Assembly (NCBI GenBank): GCA_964412905.1
Contig: CAYPQL010000019.1
Location: 1 to 23,865 of the forward strand
DNA: 23,865 nt
Source of the DNA: CAYPQL01 sp964412905
Lineage (GTDB): Bacteria; Patescibacteriota; Minisyncoccia; JAHIHE01; JAGLIN01
Direction of reading: 5' to 3'
Under the pieces are notes generated by a model, which was not told the DNA's origin, made no database searches, and worked only from the letters and a program-made list of their open reading frames with translations. Shown here one piece after another: positions 14,531 to 20,799 of this stretch. The number at the start of each line of letters is the position of its first letter. Positions within the stretch are counted from its first letter, which is position 1. A program made the translations under genes and the position numbers.

Positions 14531-16477
14531 ATGGTAGGTGAAAACAAAACAACGCCACCCAAGGCGGAAGATGGCAAAGATAATACAGAGGTAGGCAATG
14601 AACAAGCTGAAAGAAAAGAAAAGGTGCGGGAAGTTATACAAGAAGTTTTGAAAAAGGCGGAAAGCGATTTGAATAATCTGAAAGAGCTAACTGATGAAAT
14701 AAAAGTTGAATTAAATAAAAGGGGAATTGAGATTCCTGATGATATTGATGACGCGGTAAATGAAGCTGTTGAAAAGTTTGGTGAATTTAAAGATAAAGTT
14801 TCGGGAAATGAAACAAAACCAAAAATAGAAAAAATAATAACAGACCCCGATGAACAAATTAAAGCTATAAATTATTGGCTAACATCAGCAGAGAATTGCA
14901 CAGATATGGCGACTGCAAAACTTCACCTAGAAGTAGTTGAGGAAGAATTGGTAAAAGCAAAAAGCGCAAACATAGACACAAGCCAAATCGCAAATCTGGA
15001 AGAAAGAATTGAAAAGATAAAAGAAAAAGTTAATTCTGAAAATAAAGAAAAAGAGAGAAAAGGAAAGACACAGCCGGCAGAGATGAAAGAGGAAATAGAG
15101 GAAGAAAATGAAAGAAGGAGACTTTGGACAGAATTAGACGAGAAAGGGAAAATAAAACCGGACGAAACATACGATCTTGATAAATTAAGAAAGATGAAAG
15201 CAGATGAAGAAATAGACGAAAAATATAGTGGGGACAAAGAAAGAATAAATCAAGAAAGAGAGGAGGCGAAAGCAAAGCCGAAGCCTAAATCAGAAAATTT
15301 AAATACAAATCAGACTGAAACAGCTGGCGCGACTGGAGAAGAAGAAGAACCAGAAGCAAAAACAACCCCTCCCGAAACGGAAAAAATAATTCCGGAACCT
15401 GAATCTAAACCTGAGCCAAAAACGGAGCAAGAGTCTGAAACAGAGAAAGAAACAAAAACAGAGATGGAAGCGGAGGGGGAGATATTGAGAAACAAAATCA
15501 AAGATGTTGTTTTTGGTGAAAGAGAAAAGAAAGACTGGACAGACGAAGAGAAGAAAATAATGGAAGCTTATATACTTGGAGTCAAGCGGGGGAATTTCAA
15601 GGAAAAAGATGTGAATTTATTAGCAGTTGATTTTGATTTGGAAAATGTTCAATTTGAGAGATCTAGTCCAGAAAATAAGAAGGCAAAAATAGAAGAGAGA
15701 AAGGAAAAATATAAAAATGAGTTGATTGCGAGCGGAGCGATAGAACCAGAAGGATTGAATGATCGTGATAAATTAGAAGAAGTTAAGAAATTATTGAAAG
15801 AACGAGTCAAGGAAGAATCGGAAGCTTATAACAAACTTATTGAAGATAAATATCGGGCCGGAGAGAATCCTTTTAGCAAAGAAAATAAACATGATCTGAA
15901 AGAAGTTATTGAAAAAATAAAAGAATCACATGAAACGGAATTAAAGTTGGAAAAACTGGAATATTATCAGCTTGCCGTTGATGACGCGCAACTGGAATTT
16001 ATGATCAATGAGCATCATATTAAAATAAATTATACGATTAGAATGTTAGAGCAGGCGTTGGAAGCGTATGATAAAGTGCTGGAGCTTTTAAGCATAGAAG
16101 AAGAAAAATTAACTCCGGAGCAACAAGGAATTCTAACTAAACTATTTGAATTAATGAAGAAAAATCCGAAATCTGTAATCGCTATTTTAGCCATTCTTGT
16201 CGCCTCTGGATTGTTAATAGCATACGGACCTGCTATTCTAGCTTCATTGGGAAGTGAAGCGGCAAATGAGATTGGACAAGAAGTAGTCAAGAAAGCAGCG
16301 GAAAGTAGCGCGGGAAAAGCGGTTGGCTACGGAGCGGGCCTTGCTGGAGCTGTGGGGCTTGGTCTTTTGGGAGGCGCTATATACACGCTTACCGACGAGA
16401 AGCAAAGGGATGAATTTATGGAATGGCTTACTGGAACGAAGGTGATGTTTGGAGCTGGAAGCGAGAGAAAGAAATAG
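14531..16477 (+). CDS. Acidic coiled-coil protein with C-terminal membrane hairpin, function unknown
   Basis: 648 residues. Residues 1-255 are Glu/Lys-rich helices (for example VREVIQEVLKKAESDLNNL). Residues about 240-325 form a low-complexity hydrophilic linker of Glu, Lys, Pro and Thr (EPESKPEPKTEQESETEKET). Residues about 330-540 are again helical and charged. Near the C terminus are two hydrophobic segments, SVIAILAILVASGLLIAYGP (about 546-570) and GLAGAVGLGLLGGAIYTL (about 604-625), separated by a short polar turn, then a soluble tail of about 25 residues. There is no signal peptide, so the large N-terminal part is most likely cytoplasmic and tethered from its C end. No family recognised. 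It lies upstream of the 144-residue protein and the VirD4/HerA-like ATPase, so it could belong to the same membrane assembly; this is positional inference only. Confidence 0.8.
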   Translation: MVGENKTTPPKAEDGKDNTEVGNEQAERKEKVREVIQEVLKKAESDLNNLKELTDEIKVELNKRGIEIPDDIDDAVNEAVEKFGEFKDKVSGNETKPKIEKIITDPDEQIKAINYWLTSAENCTDMATAKLHLEVVEEELVKAKSANIDTSQIANLEERIEKIKEKVNSENKEKERKGKTQPAEMKEEIEEENERRRLWTELDEKGKIKPDETYDLDKLRKMKADEEIDEKYSGDKERINQEREEAKAKPKPKSENLNTNQTETAGATGEEEEPEAKTTPPETEKIIPEPESKPEPKTEQESETEKETKTEMEAEGEILRNKIKDVVFGEREKKDWTDEEKKIMEAYILGVKRGNFKEKDVNLLAVDFDLENVQFERSSPENKKAKIEERKEKYKNELIASGAIEPEGLNDRDKLEEVKKLLKERVKEESEAYNKLIEDKYRAGENPFSKENKHDLKEVIEKIKESHETELKLEKLEYYQLAVDDAQLEFMINEHHIKINYTIRMLEQALEAYDKVLELLSIEEEKLTPEQQGILTKLFELMKKNPKSVIAILAILVASGLLIAYGPAILASLGSEAANEIGQEVVKKAAESSAGKAVGYGAGLAGAVGLGLLGGAIYTLTDEKQRDEFMEWLTGTKVMFGAGSERKK

Positions 16478-16481
16478 AAAA

Positions 16482-16616
16482 AAAAGATACAAGAAACAAG
16501 ATACAATAACCAAAAAATAATCAAATATCAAATTTCAATAATCAAACAGATTCAGAATTTGGTTATTGGTCATTGAAATTTGTTTGTATCCTTGTCTCTT
16601 GGTTATTGTATCTTTT
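16482..16616. repeat. Long 7-nt periodic inverted repeat
   Basis: 16498-16513 (AAGATACAATAACCAA) is the exact reverse complement of 16599-16614; inside, AAATTTCAAT (16530-16539) pairs exactly with 16572-16581. Both arms parse into 7-mers (aagatac, aagaaac, aagatac, aataacc; and ggttatt, gtatctt). The structure could fold into a cruciform or RNA hairpin of about 117 nt. Confidence 0.75.
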
Positions 16617-16623
16617 GCATTTA

Positions 16624-16656
16624 GGCTCCACAGTCTCGAGGCGAGAACTATGAGCC
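16624..16656. repeat. Small nested hairpin
   Basis: GGCTC (16624-16628) pairs with GAGCC (16652-16656); inside, TCTCG-AGG-CGAGA pairs (16634-16646). There is no T-run. It lies in the same gap as the long inverted repeat. Confidence 0.4.
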
Positions 16657-16673
16657 AGCAGAGTCAGCGACTT

Positions 16674-16702
16674 ACAAATTACAAATTTACAAATTACCAA
16701 TT
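16674..16702. repeat. 7-nt tandem-like AT-rich repeat
   Basis: acaaatt, acaaatt, (t) acaaatt, accaatt: the same 7-mers as at 6588-6622, placed 12 nt before the next start codon. Confidence 0.6.
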
Positions 16703-16714
16703 AACATAAATCTT

Positions 16715-17149
16715 ATGCCTGAAATAAACAATGAGAATATAAATCTTCAAGAAATTGAAGAGCTGGAAAAAAAGTTGGCGGAGAGGAGAGCGGCTTTTGG
16801 AGTCGGTAAAAAGAATTTTGAAGTTCAGAAAAAAGAAGCGGAGATTACGAAAGAAAATATTCAAGAAATACAATCGCCCGCAATACCAATTTCCGCGCCG
16901 ACTCAAACAACGGCTCCTAAAAAAAGTCCTAGGAAAAATGTAAGAAAAGAAATAGCAGAACTGAAAAATTTGGACACGGCGGGACAAGTGAAAAAACTTT
17001 CCTTTTTGGCGTTTGAAAAAGGCATCAGCCACAGCATAAAAATCGCCAGAAGCTTGAATGACGCCTATCTTCTGGACGCCTTGCACGACAAACTTATCGG
17101 CGAACTTCATCAGGAATTGGTGGAGAAGGGGAAGTTGAAAGAAATTTAA
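16715..17149 (+). CDS. 144-residue protein paired with the VirD4/HerA-like ATPase
   Basis: The N terminus is a Glu/Lys-rich helix (EIEELEKKLAERRAAFGVGK). A Pro/Thr/Ala linker follows (PAIPISAPTQTTAPKKSPRK, residues about 56-75). The C-terminal half, residues about 80-144, is a compact conserved-looking domain: LDTAGQVKKLSFLAFEKGIS, then HSIKIARSLNDAYLLDALHD. No enzyme motif or membrane segment. It precedes the ATPase gene, separated only by a mobile-like element, and I believe such a pair recurs in Patescibacteria, though I cannot check that here. An adaptor or regulator of the ATPase is the simplest guess. Confidence 0.75.
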   Translation: MPEINNENINLQEIEELEKKLAERRAAFGVGKKNFEVQKKEAEITKENIQEIQSPAIPISAPTQTTAPKKSPRKNVRKEIAELKNLDTAGQVKKLSFLAFEKGISHSIKIARSLNDAYLLDALHDKLIGELHQELVEKGKLKEI

Positions 17150-17160
17150 ATAAAATTTTA

Positions 17161-17171
17161 TAATTTTTAAT
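17161..17171. repeat. Left direct repeat flanking the 154-bp element
   Basis: TAATTTTTAAT here is repeated exactly at 17330-17340, on the other side of the element at 17175-17328. It may be a target-site duplication, though it is so AT-rich that chance is possible. Confidence 0.45.
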
Positions 17172-17174
17172 TTT

Positions 17175-17328
17175 GTAACTACTCAGCTACTCTAAAAATC
17201 ACTTGCCCTAAAAATCTGTCATTTCGAGCGATTAGCGAGAAATCTATAAACTCTAGATATTTCTATAATATTCAGATTTCTCACGAGGCGTTCGAAATGA
17301 CACTTTCTTAAAGAAGGTGAGTAGTTAC
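17175..17328. mobile_element. 154-bp MITE-like element with double terminal inverted repeats
   Basis: Outer ends GTAACTACTCA (17175-17185) and TGAGTAGTTAC (17318-17328) are perfect inverted repeats. Inner ends TGTCATTTCGA (17217-17227) and TCGAAATGACA (17292-17302) are also perfect. It carries no protein. The left end matches the reversed right end of the element at 20500-20724, and vice versa, so the two are inverted copies of one family. Confidence 0.75.
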
Positions 17329-17329
17329 C

Positions 17330-17340
17330 TAATTTTTAAT
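17330..17340. repeat. Right direct repeat flanking the 154-bp element
   Basis: TAATTTTTAAT, identical to 17161-17171. Confidence 0.45.
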
Positions 17341-17367
17341 GTTTTAATAATCTATAAAATTAATTTT

Positions 17368-19863
17368 ATGGAATTAACAATATCCAACTACATTATCCAA
17401 ATCGAATTTTTTGACTATCTGATTATGGCGGGAATTTTTTTGCTAGTGGCGTTTCTTTATATAAAAACAAGGCTTTCCAGCTCGGGAAAGATTACCAGAT
17501 CTTTGAATATGATCGTTTTGCGTATTTCTGTCCCCAAGAAAATGGAAGAACAGGCGCAGAATAAAGGCGAAAAAGACAAGGAAAATATTTCCGTTATGGA
17601 GCAGCTTTTCGCGAGTTTGAGCAATATTAGAGAAGAAATGCTCAAGAAAATTATTTACGGCCCTTTCTATTTATCTTTTGAAATCGCCACGCCGATTGAC
17701 AGCAATGAGATATTTTTCTATGTGTCGGTTCCAAAAAAATTCCAATCCATCATAGAAAAGCAGATTCACAGTTTTTATTCCGACGCTGAAATAATAAGAA
17801 TAGAAGACTATAATATTTTTGTGCCGGAAGGAGAGTCCGCCGCTTCTTATATGACTCTCAAAAGAAATGATATTTTCCCGATCAAAACATATCAGCGATT
17901 GGAGGCCGATCCGCTTTCAAATATTACAAACGCGTTCAGCAAAATCCCAATCGGAGAAGGCGCGGCGCTCCAGCTTGTGATAAAGCCGTCTGATAATTCA
18001 TGGCACAACGAGAGCAAGGAGAGAATAAAACTGATGCAAAAAGGAAAAGGGTTCGGGGAGCAGAGAAAGCCTTCTTTTATAATCAAAGTTATTAAAGAAT
18101 TTATGGGGATTGTAAGCGCGGGAGGAAAATCAACCGAAGATCAGCAGAAAGAAGAAGCAAAAATAAGTTTAACTCCGCAGCAAGAAGAAGTCGTCAAGGC
18201 AGTGGAAGCTAAATCCACTAAAATCGGATTTGAAGCCAATGTGCGGCTAATTGCTTCGGCTGAAACAAAAGAGAAAGCGACATCATTGCTGAAAGAGCTT
18301 GAAAATTCTTTTTCTCAATTTAATTTTCCCGATTGCAATACATTTAAAATCACGGAAACATTTTTAAATAAAGCCGGTTTTTTGAACAGAACGATTTATA
18401 ATTTTATATTCCGGAATTTTGACGGCAAAAGAAAAATAATTTTAAACACGGAAGAGCTGGCAAGCTTGTTTCATTTCCCGATTTCCACGACTGAAACTCC
18501 GCAAGTAAAATGGCTCAGGGCCAAGCAAGCTCCGGCTCCTTCCGATATTCCGAGCGAGGGATTGATTTTGGGGCATAACATACACCGCGGAGAAGACAGA
18601 ATAATAAGAATAGGAAAAGAAGATCGCCGAAGGCATATGTATGTGATCGGGCAGACCGGAACAGGAAAATCGGGATTTTTGGGAGAGCTCATCCGGCAGG
18701 ACATTCAAAACGGGGAAGGCTTGTGCGTTATTGATCCTCACGGAGATCTTGTGGAAGAAGCGCTGAGCAATGTGCCGAAGGAACGCGCCGAGGATGTGGT
18801 TTTATTTGATCCGTCCAATATGCAAAAACCGATGGGGCTGAATCTTCTGGAATATGACGAAAAATATCCCGAGCAGAAGACTTTCGTGATCAACGAAATG
18901 ATAAAAATATTTGACAAGCTTTATGATTTGAAAGCGACGGGCGGACCGATGTTTGAGCAGTATATGAGAAACGCGATGCTTTTGATTATGGACGATCCGG
19001 CGTCAGGCTCAACTTTGGTTGAAATTTCCAAAGTTCTCTCCGATCCCGAATTCAGAAAATATAAATTATCAAAATGCAAGAATTATATCGTGGTCAACTT
19101 CTGGCAGAAAGAAGCGGAAAAAGCCGGAGGGGAAGCCGCGCTGGCGAATATGGTTCCTTATATTACCAGCAAGCTGACGCAGTTTATTTCCAACGACACA
19201 ATGCGTCCGATTATCGGCCAGCAAAAAAGTTCCATAAATTTCAGAGAGATTATGGATAATAAAAAAATTCTTCTGGTCAATCTTTCCAAAGGCAGAATCG
19301 GCGAGATGAACGCTTATCTTCTCGGACTCGTGATTGTCGGGAAAATATTGGTTTCCTCGCTGAGCCGCACCGATATGCCGCAAGAAGAAAGAAAAGATTT
19401 CTATTTATACATTGACGAATTCCAAAACTTTACCACGGACAGCATTTCAACCATTCTTTCGGAAGCGCGAAAATATCGTTTGTCGCTGAACATCGCCCAT
19501 CAATTCTTGGGCCAGCTTCCGGAAGAAATTCAAAAATCCGTTTTTGGAAATGTCGGAACGATGATTTCTTTCCGCATCGGGCCGAATGACGCTGAGTTTA
19601 TGGCTAAGCAATTCGCGCCAGTTTTTGGCGAACAGGACTTGATAAATATTGATAATTTCAACGCTTATGTCAAGCTGATGATAAAAGGCGCGATAAGCCA
19701 TGGATTTAATATGGCGACTTATCCGCCCAAAAAAGGAAGCGCTGAAATCGCGGAAGCCGTCAAACAGCTCTCCTCTCTTAAATACGGAAGAGACAAAAGC
19801 ATCGTGGAAAAAGAGATCAGGGAAAGATCTGAGATCGCTTTCAAGCCAATAGTTTCCAAGTAA
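17368..19863 (+). CDS. VirD4/HerA-like P-loop ATPase with N-terminal membrane segment
   Basis: 831 residues from ATG 17368. The open frame reaches GTG 17317, but that codon is inside the mobile element's end. A membrane helix (FFDYLIMAGIFLLVAFLYI, about residues 10-30) is followed by roughly 370 residues of mixed structure. The ATPase core begins about residue 395: GLILGHNIHRGEDRIIRIG, Walker A GQTGTGKSG (428-436), VIDPHGDLVEE, LFDPSN, and Walker B FYLYIDEFQNF (about 678-688), then a sensor-like segment LSLNIAHQFLGQLPEEIQ. The order resembles type IV secretion coupling proteins and conjugative DNA transfer ATPases, which form hexameric rings pushing DNA or protein through the membrane. No relaxase, VirB-type channel or integrase gene is present in the window, so the substrate is unknown. 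Confidence 0.9.
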   Translation: MELTISNYIIQIEFFDYLIMAGIFLLVAFLYIKTRLSSSGKITRSLNMIVLRISVPKKMEEQAQNKGEKDKENISVMEQLFASLSNIREEMLKKIIYGPFYLSFEIATPIDSNEIFFYVSVPKKFQSIIEKQIHSFYSDAEIIRIEDYNIFVPEGESAASYMTLKRNDIFPIKTYQRLEADPLSNITNAFSKIPIGEGAALQLVIKPSDNSWHNESKERIKLMQKGKGFGEQRKPSFIIKVIKEFMGIVSAGGKSTEDQQKEEAKISLTPQQEEVVKAVEAKSTKIGFEANVRLIASAETKEKATSLLKELENSFSQFNFPDCNTFKITETFLNKAGFLNRTIYNFIFRNFDGKRKIILNTEELASLFHFPISTTETPQVKWLRAKQAPAPSDIPSEGLILGHNIHRGEDRIIRIGKEDRRRHMYVIGQTGTGKSGFLGELIRQDIQNGEGLCVIDPHGDLVEEALSNVPKERAEDVVLFDPSNMQKPMGLNLLEYDEKYPEQKTFVINEMIKIFDKLYDLKATGGPMFEQYMRNAMLLIMDDPASGSTLVEISKVLSDPEFRKYKLSKCKNYIVVNFWQKEAEKAGGEAALANMVPYITSKLTQFISNDTMRPIIGQQKSSINFREIMDNKKILLVNLSKGRIGEMNAYLLGLVIVGKILVSSLSRTDMPQEERKDFYLYIDEFQNFTTDSISTILSEARKYRLSLNIAHQFLGQLPEEIQKSVFGNVGTMISFRIGPNDAEFMAKQFAPVFGEQDLINIDNFNAYVKLMIKGAISHGFNMATYPPKKGSAEIAEAVKQLSSLKYGRDKSIVEKEIRERSEIAFKPIVSK

Positions 19864-19907
19864 GCAAAAATTTATTTTTAGTAAAAACTGAATTTAAATA
19901 ATTGCGG

Positions 19908-20080
19908 TTGTCATCCTGAACTTGTTCCATGATCTTCTTGCGATTAAAGTTATTTTTTGTTTATTTAAATCAAACGCAGAATACAATATATCTAACAAAG
20001 ATTTTATTCAAAGTATTTGTGATTTATAGGTTAATTCAGCGAAGCAATTAGTAGATTCTGAAACAAGTTCAGAATGACAA
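19908..20080. mobile_element. 173-bp MITE-like element with TTGTCAT ends
   Basis: The left end TTGTCATCCTGAACTTGTT (19908-19926) and the right end AACAAGTTCAGAATGACAA (20062-20080) are inverted repeats with one mismatch. The right 27 nt (20054-20080) are the closest relative of the repeat inside the ComEC-like gene. It is non-coding. With the flanking AT-rich sequence it accounts for the 291-nt gap before the tRNA. Confidence 0.65.
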
Positions 20081-20092
20081 AATTTTTAGTAT

Positions 20093-20140
20093 TTGGAATT
20101 TTAAAAATTGGAATTTATTTGGAATTTGAGATTTGATATA
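20093..20140. repeat. AT-rich periodic repeat before the tRNA gene
   Basis: TTGGAAT occurs three times (from about 20094, 20108 and 20119), followed by ttgagat and ttgatat, roughly in 7-nt register. It overlaps the likely tRNA promoter. Confidence 0.5.
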
Positions 20141-20142
20141 CT
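20134..20142 (+). promoter_or_regulatory. Extended -10 element of tRNA-Gly
   Basis: TGA followed by TATACT (20137-20142), about 12 nt before the tRNA. The -35 region is poor, which an extended -10 can compensate. Confidence 0.5.
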
Positions 20143-20154
20143 AAAAAAGCTAAT

Positions 20155-20230
20155 GCGGGTGTCGTATAGTGGCTTATTATGCTAGCCTTCCAAGCTGGAG
20201 AGGTGGGTTCGATTCCCATCACCCGCTCCA
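20155..20230 (+). tRNA. tRNA-Gly, anticodon UCC, CCA encoded
   Basis: 76 nt. Acceptor GCGGGTG pairs with CACCCGC, then T and encoded CCA. Anticodon stem CTAGC/GCTGG with loop CTTCCAA gives anticodon TCC (20189-20191), reading GGA/GGG. T arm GTGGG TTCGATT CCCAT. The layout follows the usual bacterial tRNA-Gly(UCC). Just downstream begins the reverse copy of the 29-nt repeat. The single-chain glycyl-tRNA synthetase in this window would charge it. Confidence 0.95.
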
Positions 20231-20239
20231 AATCATTCT

Positions 20240-20268
20240 AACATTTTAGCATATAAACATTTTAACAA
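20240..20268. repeat. 29-nt dispersed repeat, copy B (reverse orientation)
   Basis: AACATTTTAGCATATAAACA and onward; the reverse complement matches 6678-6706 at 28 of 29 positions. It is 8-nt periodic and lies directly before a start codon, as copy A lies in a leader. Confidence 0.7.
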
Positions 20269-20275
20269 TAGATAT

Positions 20276-20494
20276 ATGAAAGAGCAGCTTGAATTACAAA
20301 AAGATATTCCTCAAACCGTTGAAGAAATCGCGAAAGTTTTTATTGAAAACAATAATACAGACATAGCTATTCAGTTTTTACGGAAAAACCCAAATGAAAC
20401 AACTGAATTCTGTTATCAAGTTTTTGAGGCTTATCAAGAAGGCGATAAAACCGGGCTTGTGCGAATATCAGAAATTATCAAAGAATTATTATAA
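20276..20494 (+). CDS. 72-residue soluble protein, function unknown
   Basis: Acidic and helical: MKEQLELQKDIPQTVEEIAK, IQFLRKNPNETTEFCYQVFE, ending RISEIIKELL. No known motif, signal or membrane segment. It starts 45 nt behind the tRNA and ends 5 nt before the mobile element at 20500, without a Shine-Dalgarno. The compact, biased composition supports a real gene, but its role cannot be read from context. Confidence 0.6.
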   Translation: MKEQLELQKDIPQTVEEIAKVFIENNNTDIAIQFLRKNPNETTEFCYQVFEAYQEGDKTGLVRISEIIKELL

Positions 20495-20499
20495 ACATT

Positions 20500-20724
20500 G
20501 CAACTACTCGCCTTCTTCAAGAAGCTGTCATTGCGAGGAGCATCAGCGACGAAGCAATCTCTATGCTCCCATTCCAGCGATAAAATGCAAAGAATATTAT
20601 TGGCTTGTTCTCATGGCTCTGAGATTGTCCGCCTTTGGCGGATCTGTCATAGGCACGACTTCGCTGATGCTCGCAATGACAGATTTCCATGATAAATGTT
20701 TTTTTAGAACAGCTGAGTAGTTAC
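20500..20724. mobile_element. 225-bp MITE-like element, inverted relative of 17175-17328
   Basis: Outer ends GCAACTACTC (20500-20509) and GAGTAGTTAC (20715-20724) form an inverted repeat with one mismatch. Inner arms run from TGTCATTGCGAG (20526) through ATCAGCGA to GAAG (20554), matched by 20659-20681 reversed (two small indels). ORFs seen inside it are chance. Together with the hairpin behind it, it accounts for the 305-nt gap before the metallopeptidase gene. Confidence 0.75.
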
Positions 20725-20728
20725 GAAT

Positions 20729-20766
20729 ATAGTGTCTTTTCCGACGGTCGTCCGAAAAGACACTAT
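20729..20766. repeat. 38-nt hairpin upstream of the metallopeptidase gene
   Basis: ATAGTGTCTTTTC (20729-20741) pairs perfectly with GAAAAGACACTAT (20754-20766); three further pairs follow one mismatch, around loop GGTC. There is no T-run. It may be a leader hairpin for the gene at 20800, or part of the repeat region. Confidence 0.7.
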
Positions 20767-20799
20767 GCTTTCAAATATCTTAAAAAAAACAAAAAATAA

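Noticed and set aside
16482..16714. CRISPR array
   Set aside because: The repeats are short, degenerate and contiguous with a 7-nt period; there are no constant-length spacers and no cas genes.
17317..17367. GTG start at 17317 for the VirD4/HerA-like ATPase
   Set aside because: It lies in the end of the 154-bp element and adds residues with no resemblance to the family; ATG 17368 precedes the expected membrane segment.
20394..20720. Open frames of 108 and 64 residues (20394-20720 and 20498-20692)
   Set aside because: They lie almost wholly inside the inverted-repeat element at 20500-20724 and overlap the 72-residue gene in another frame; open by chance.
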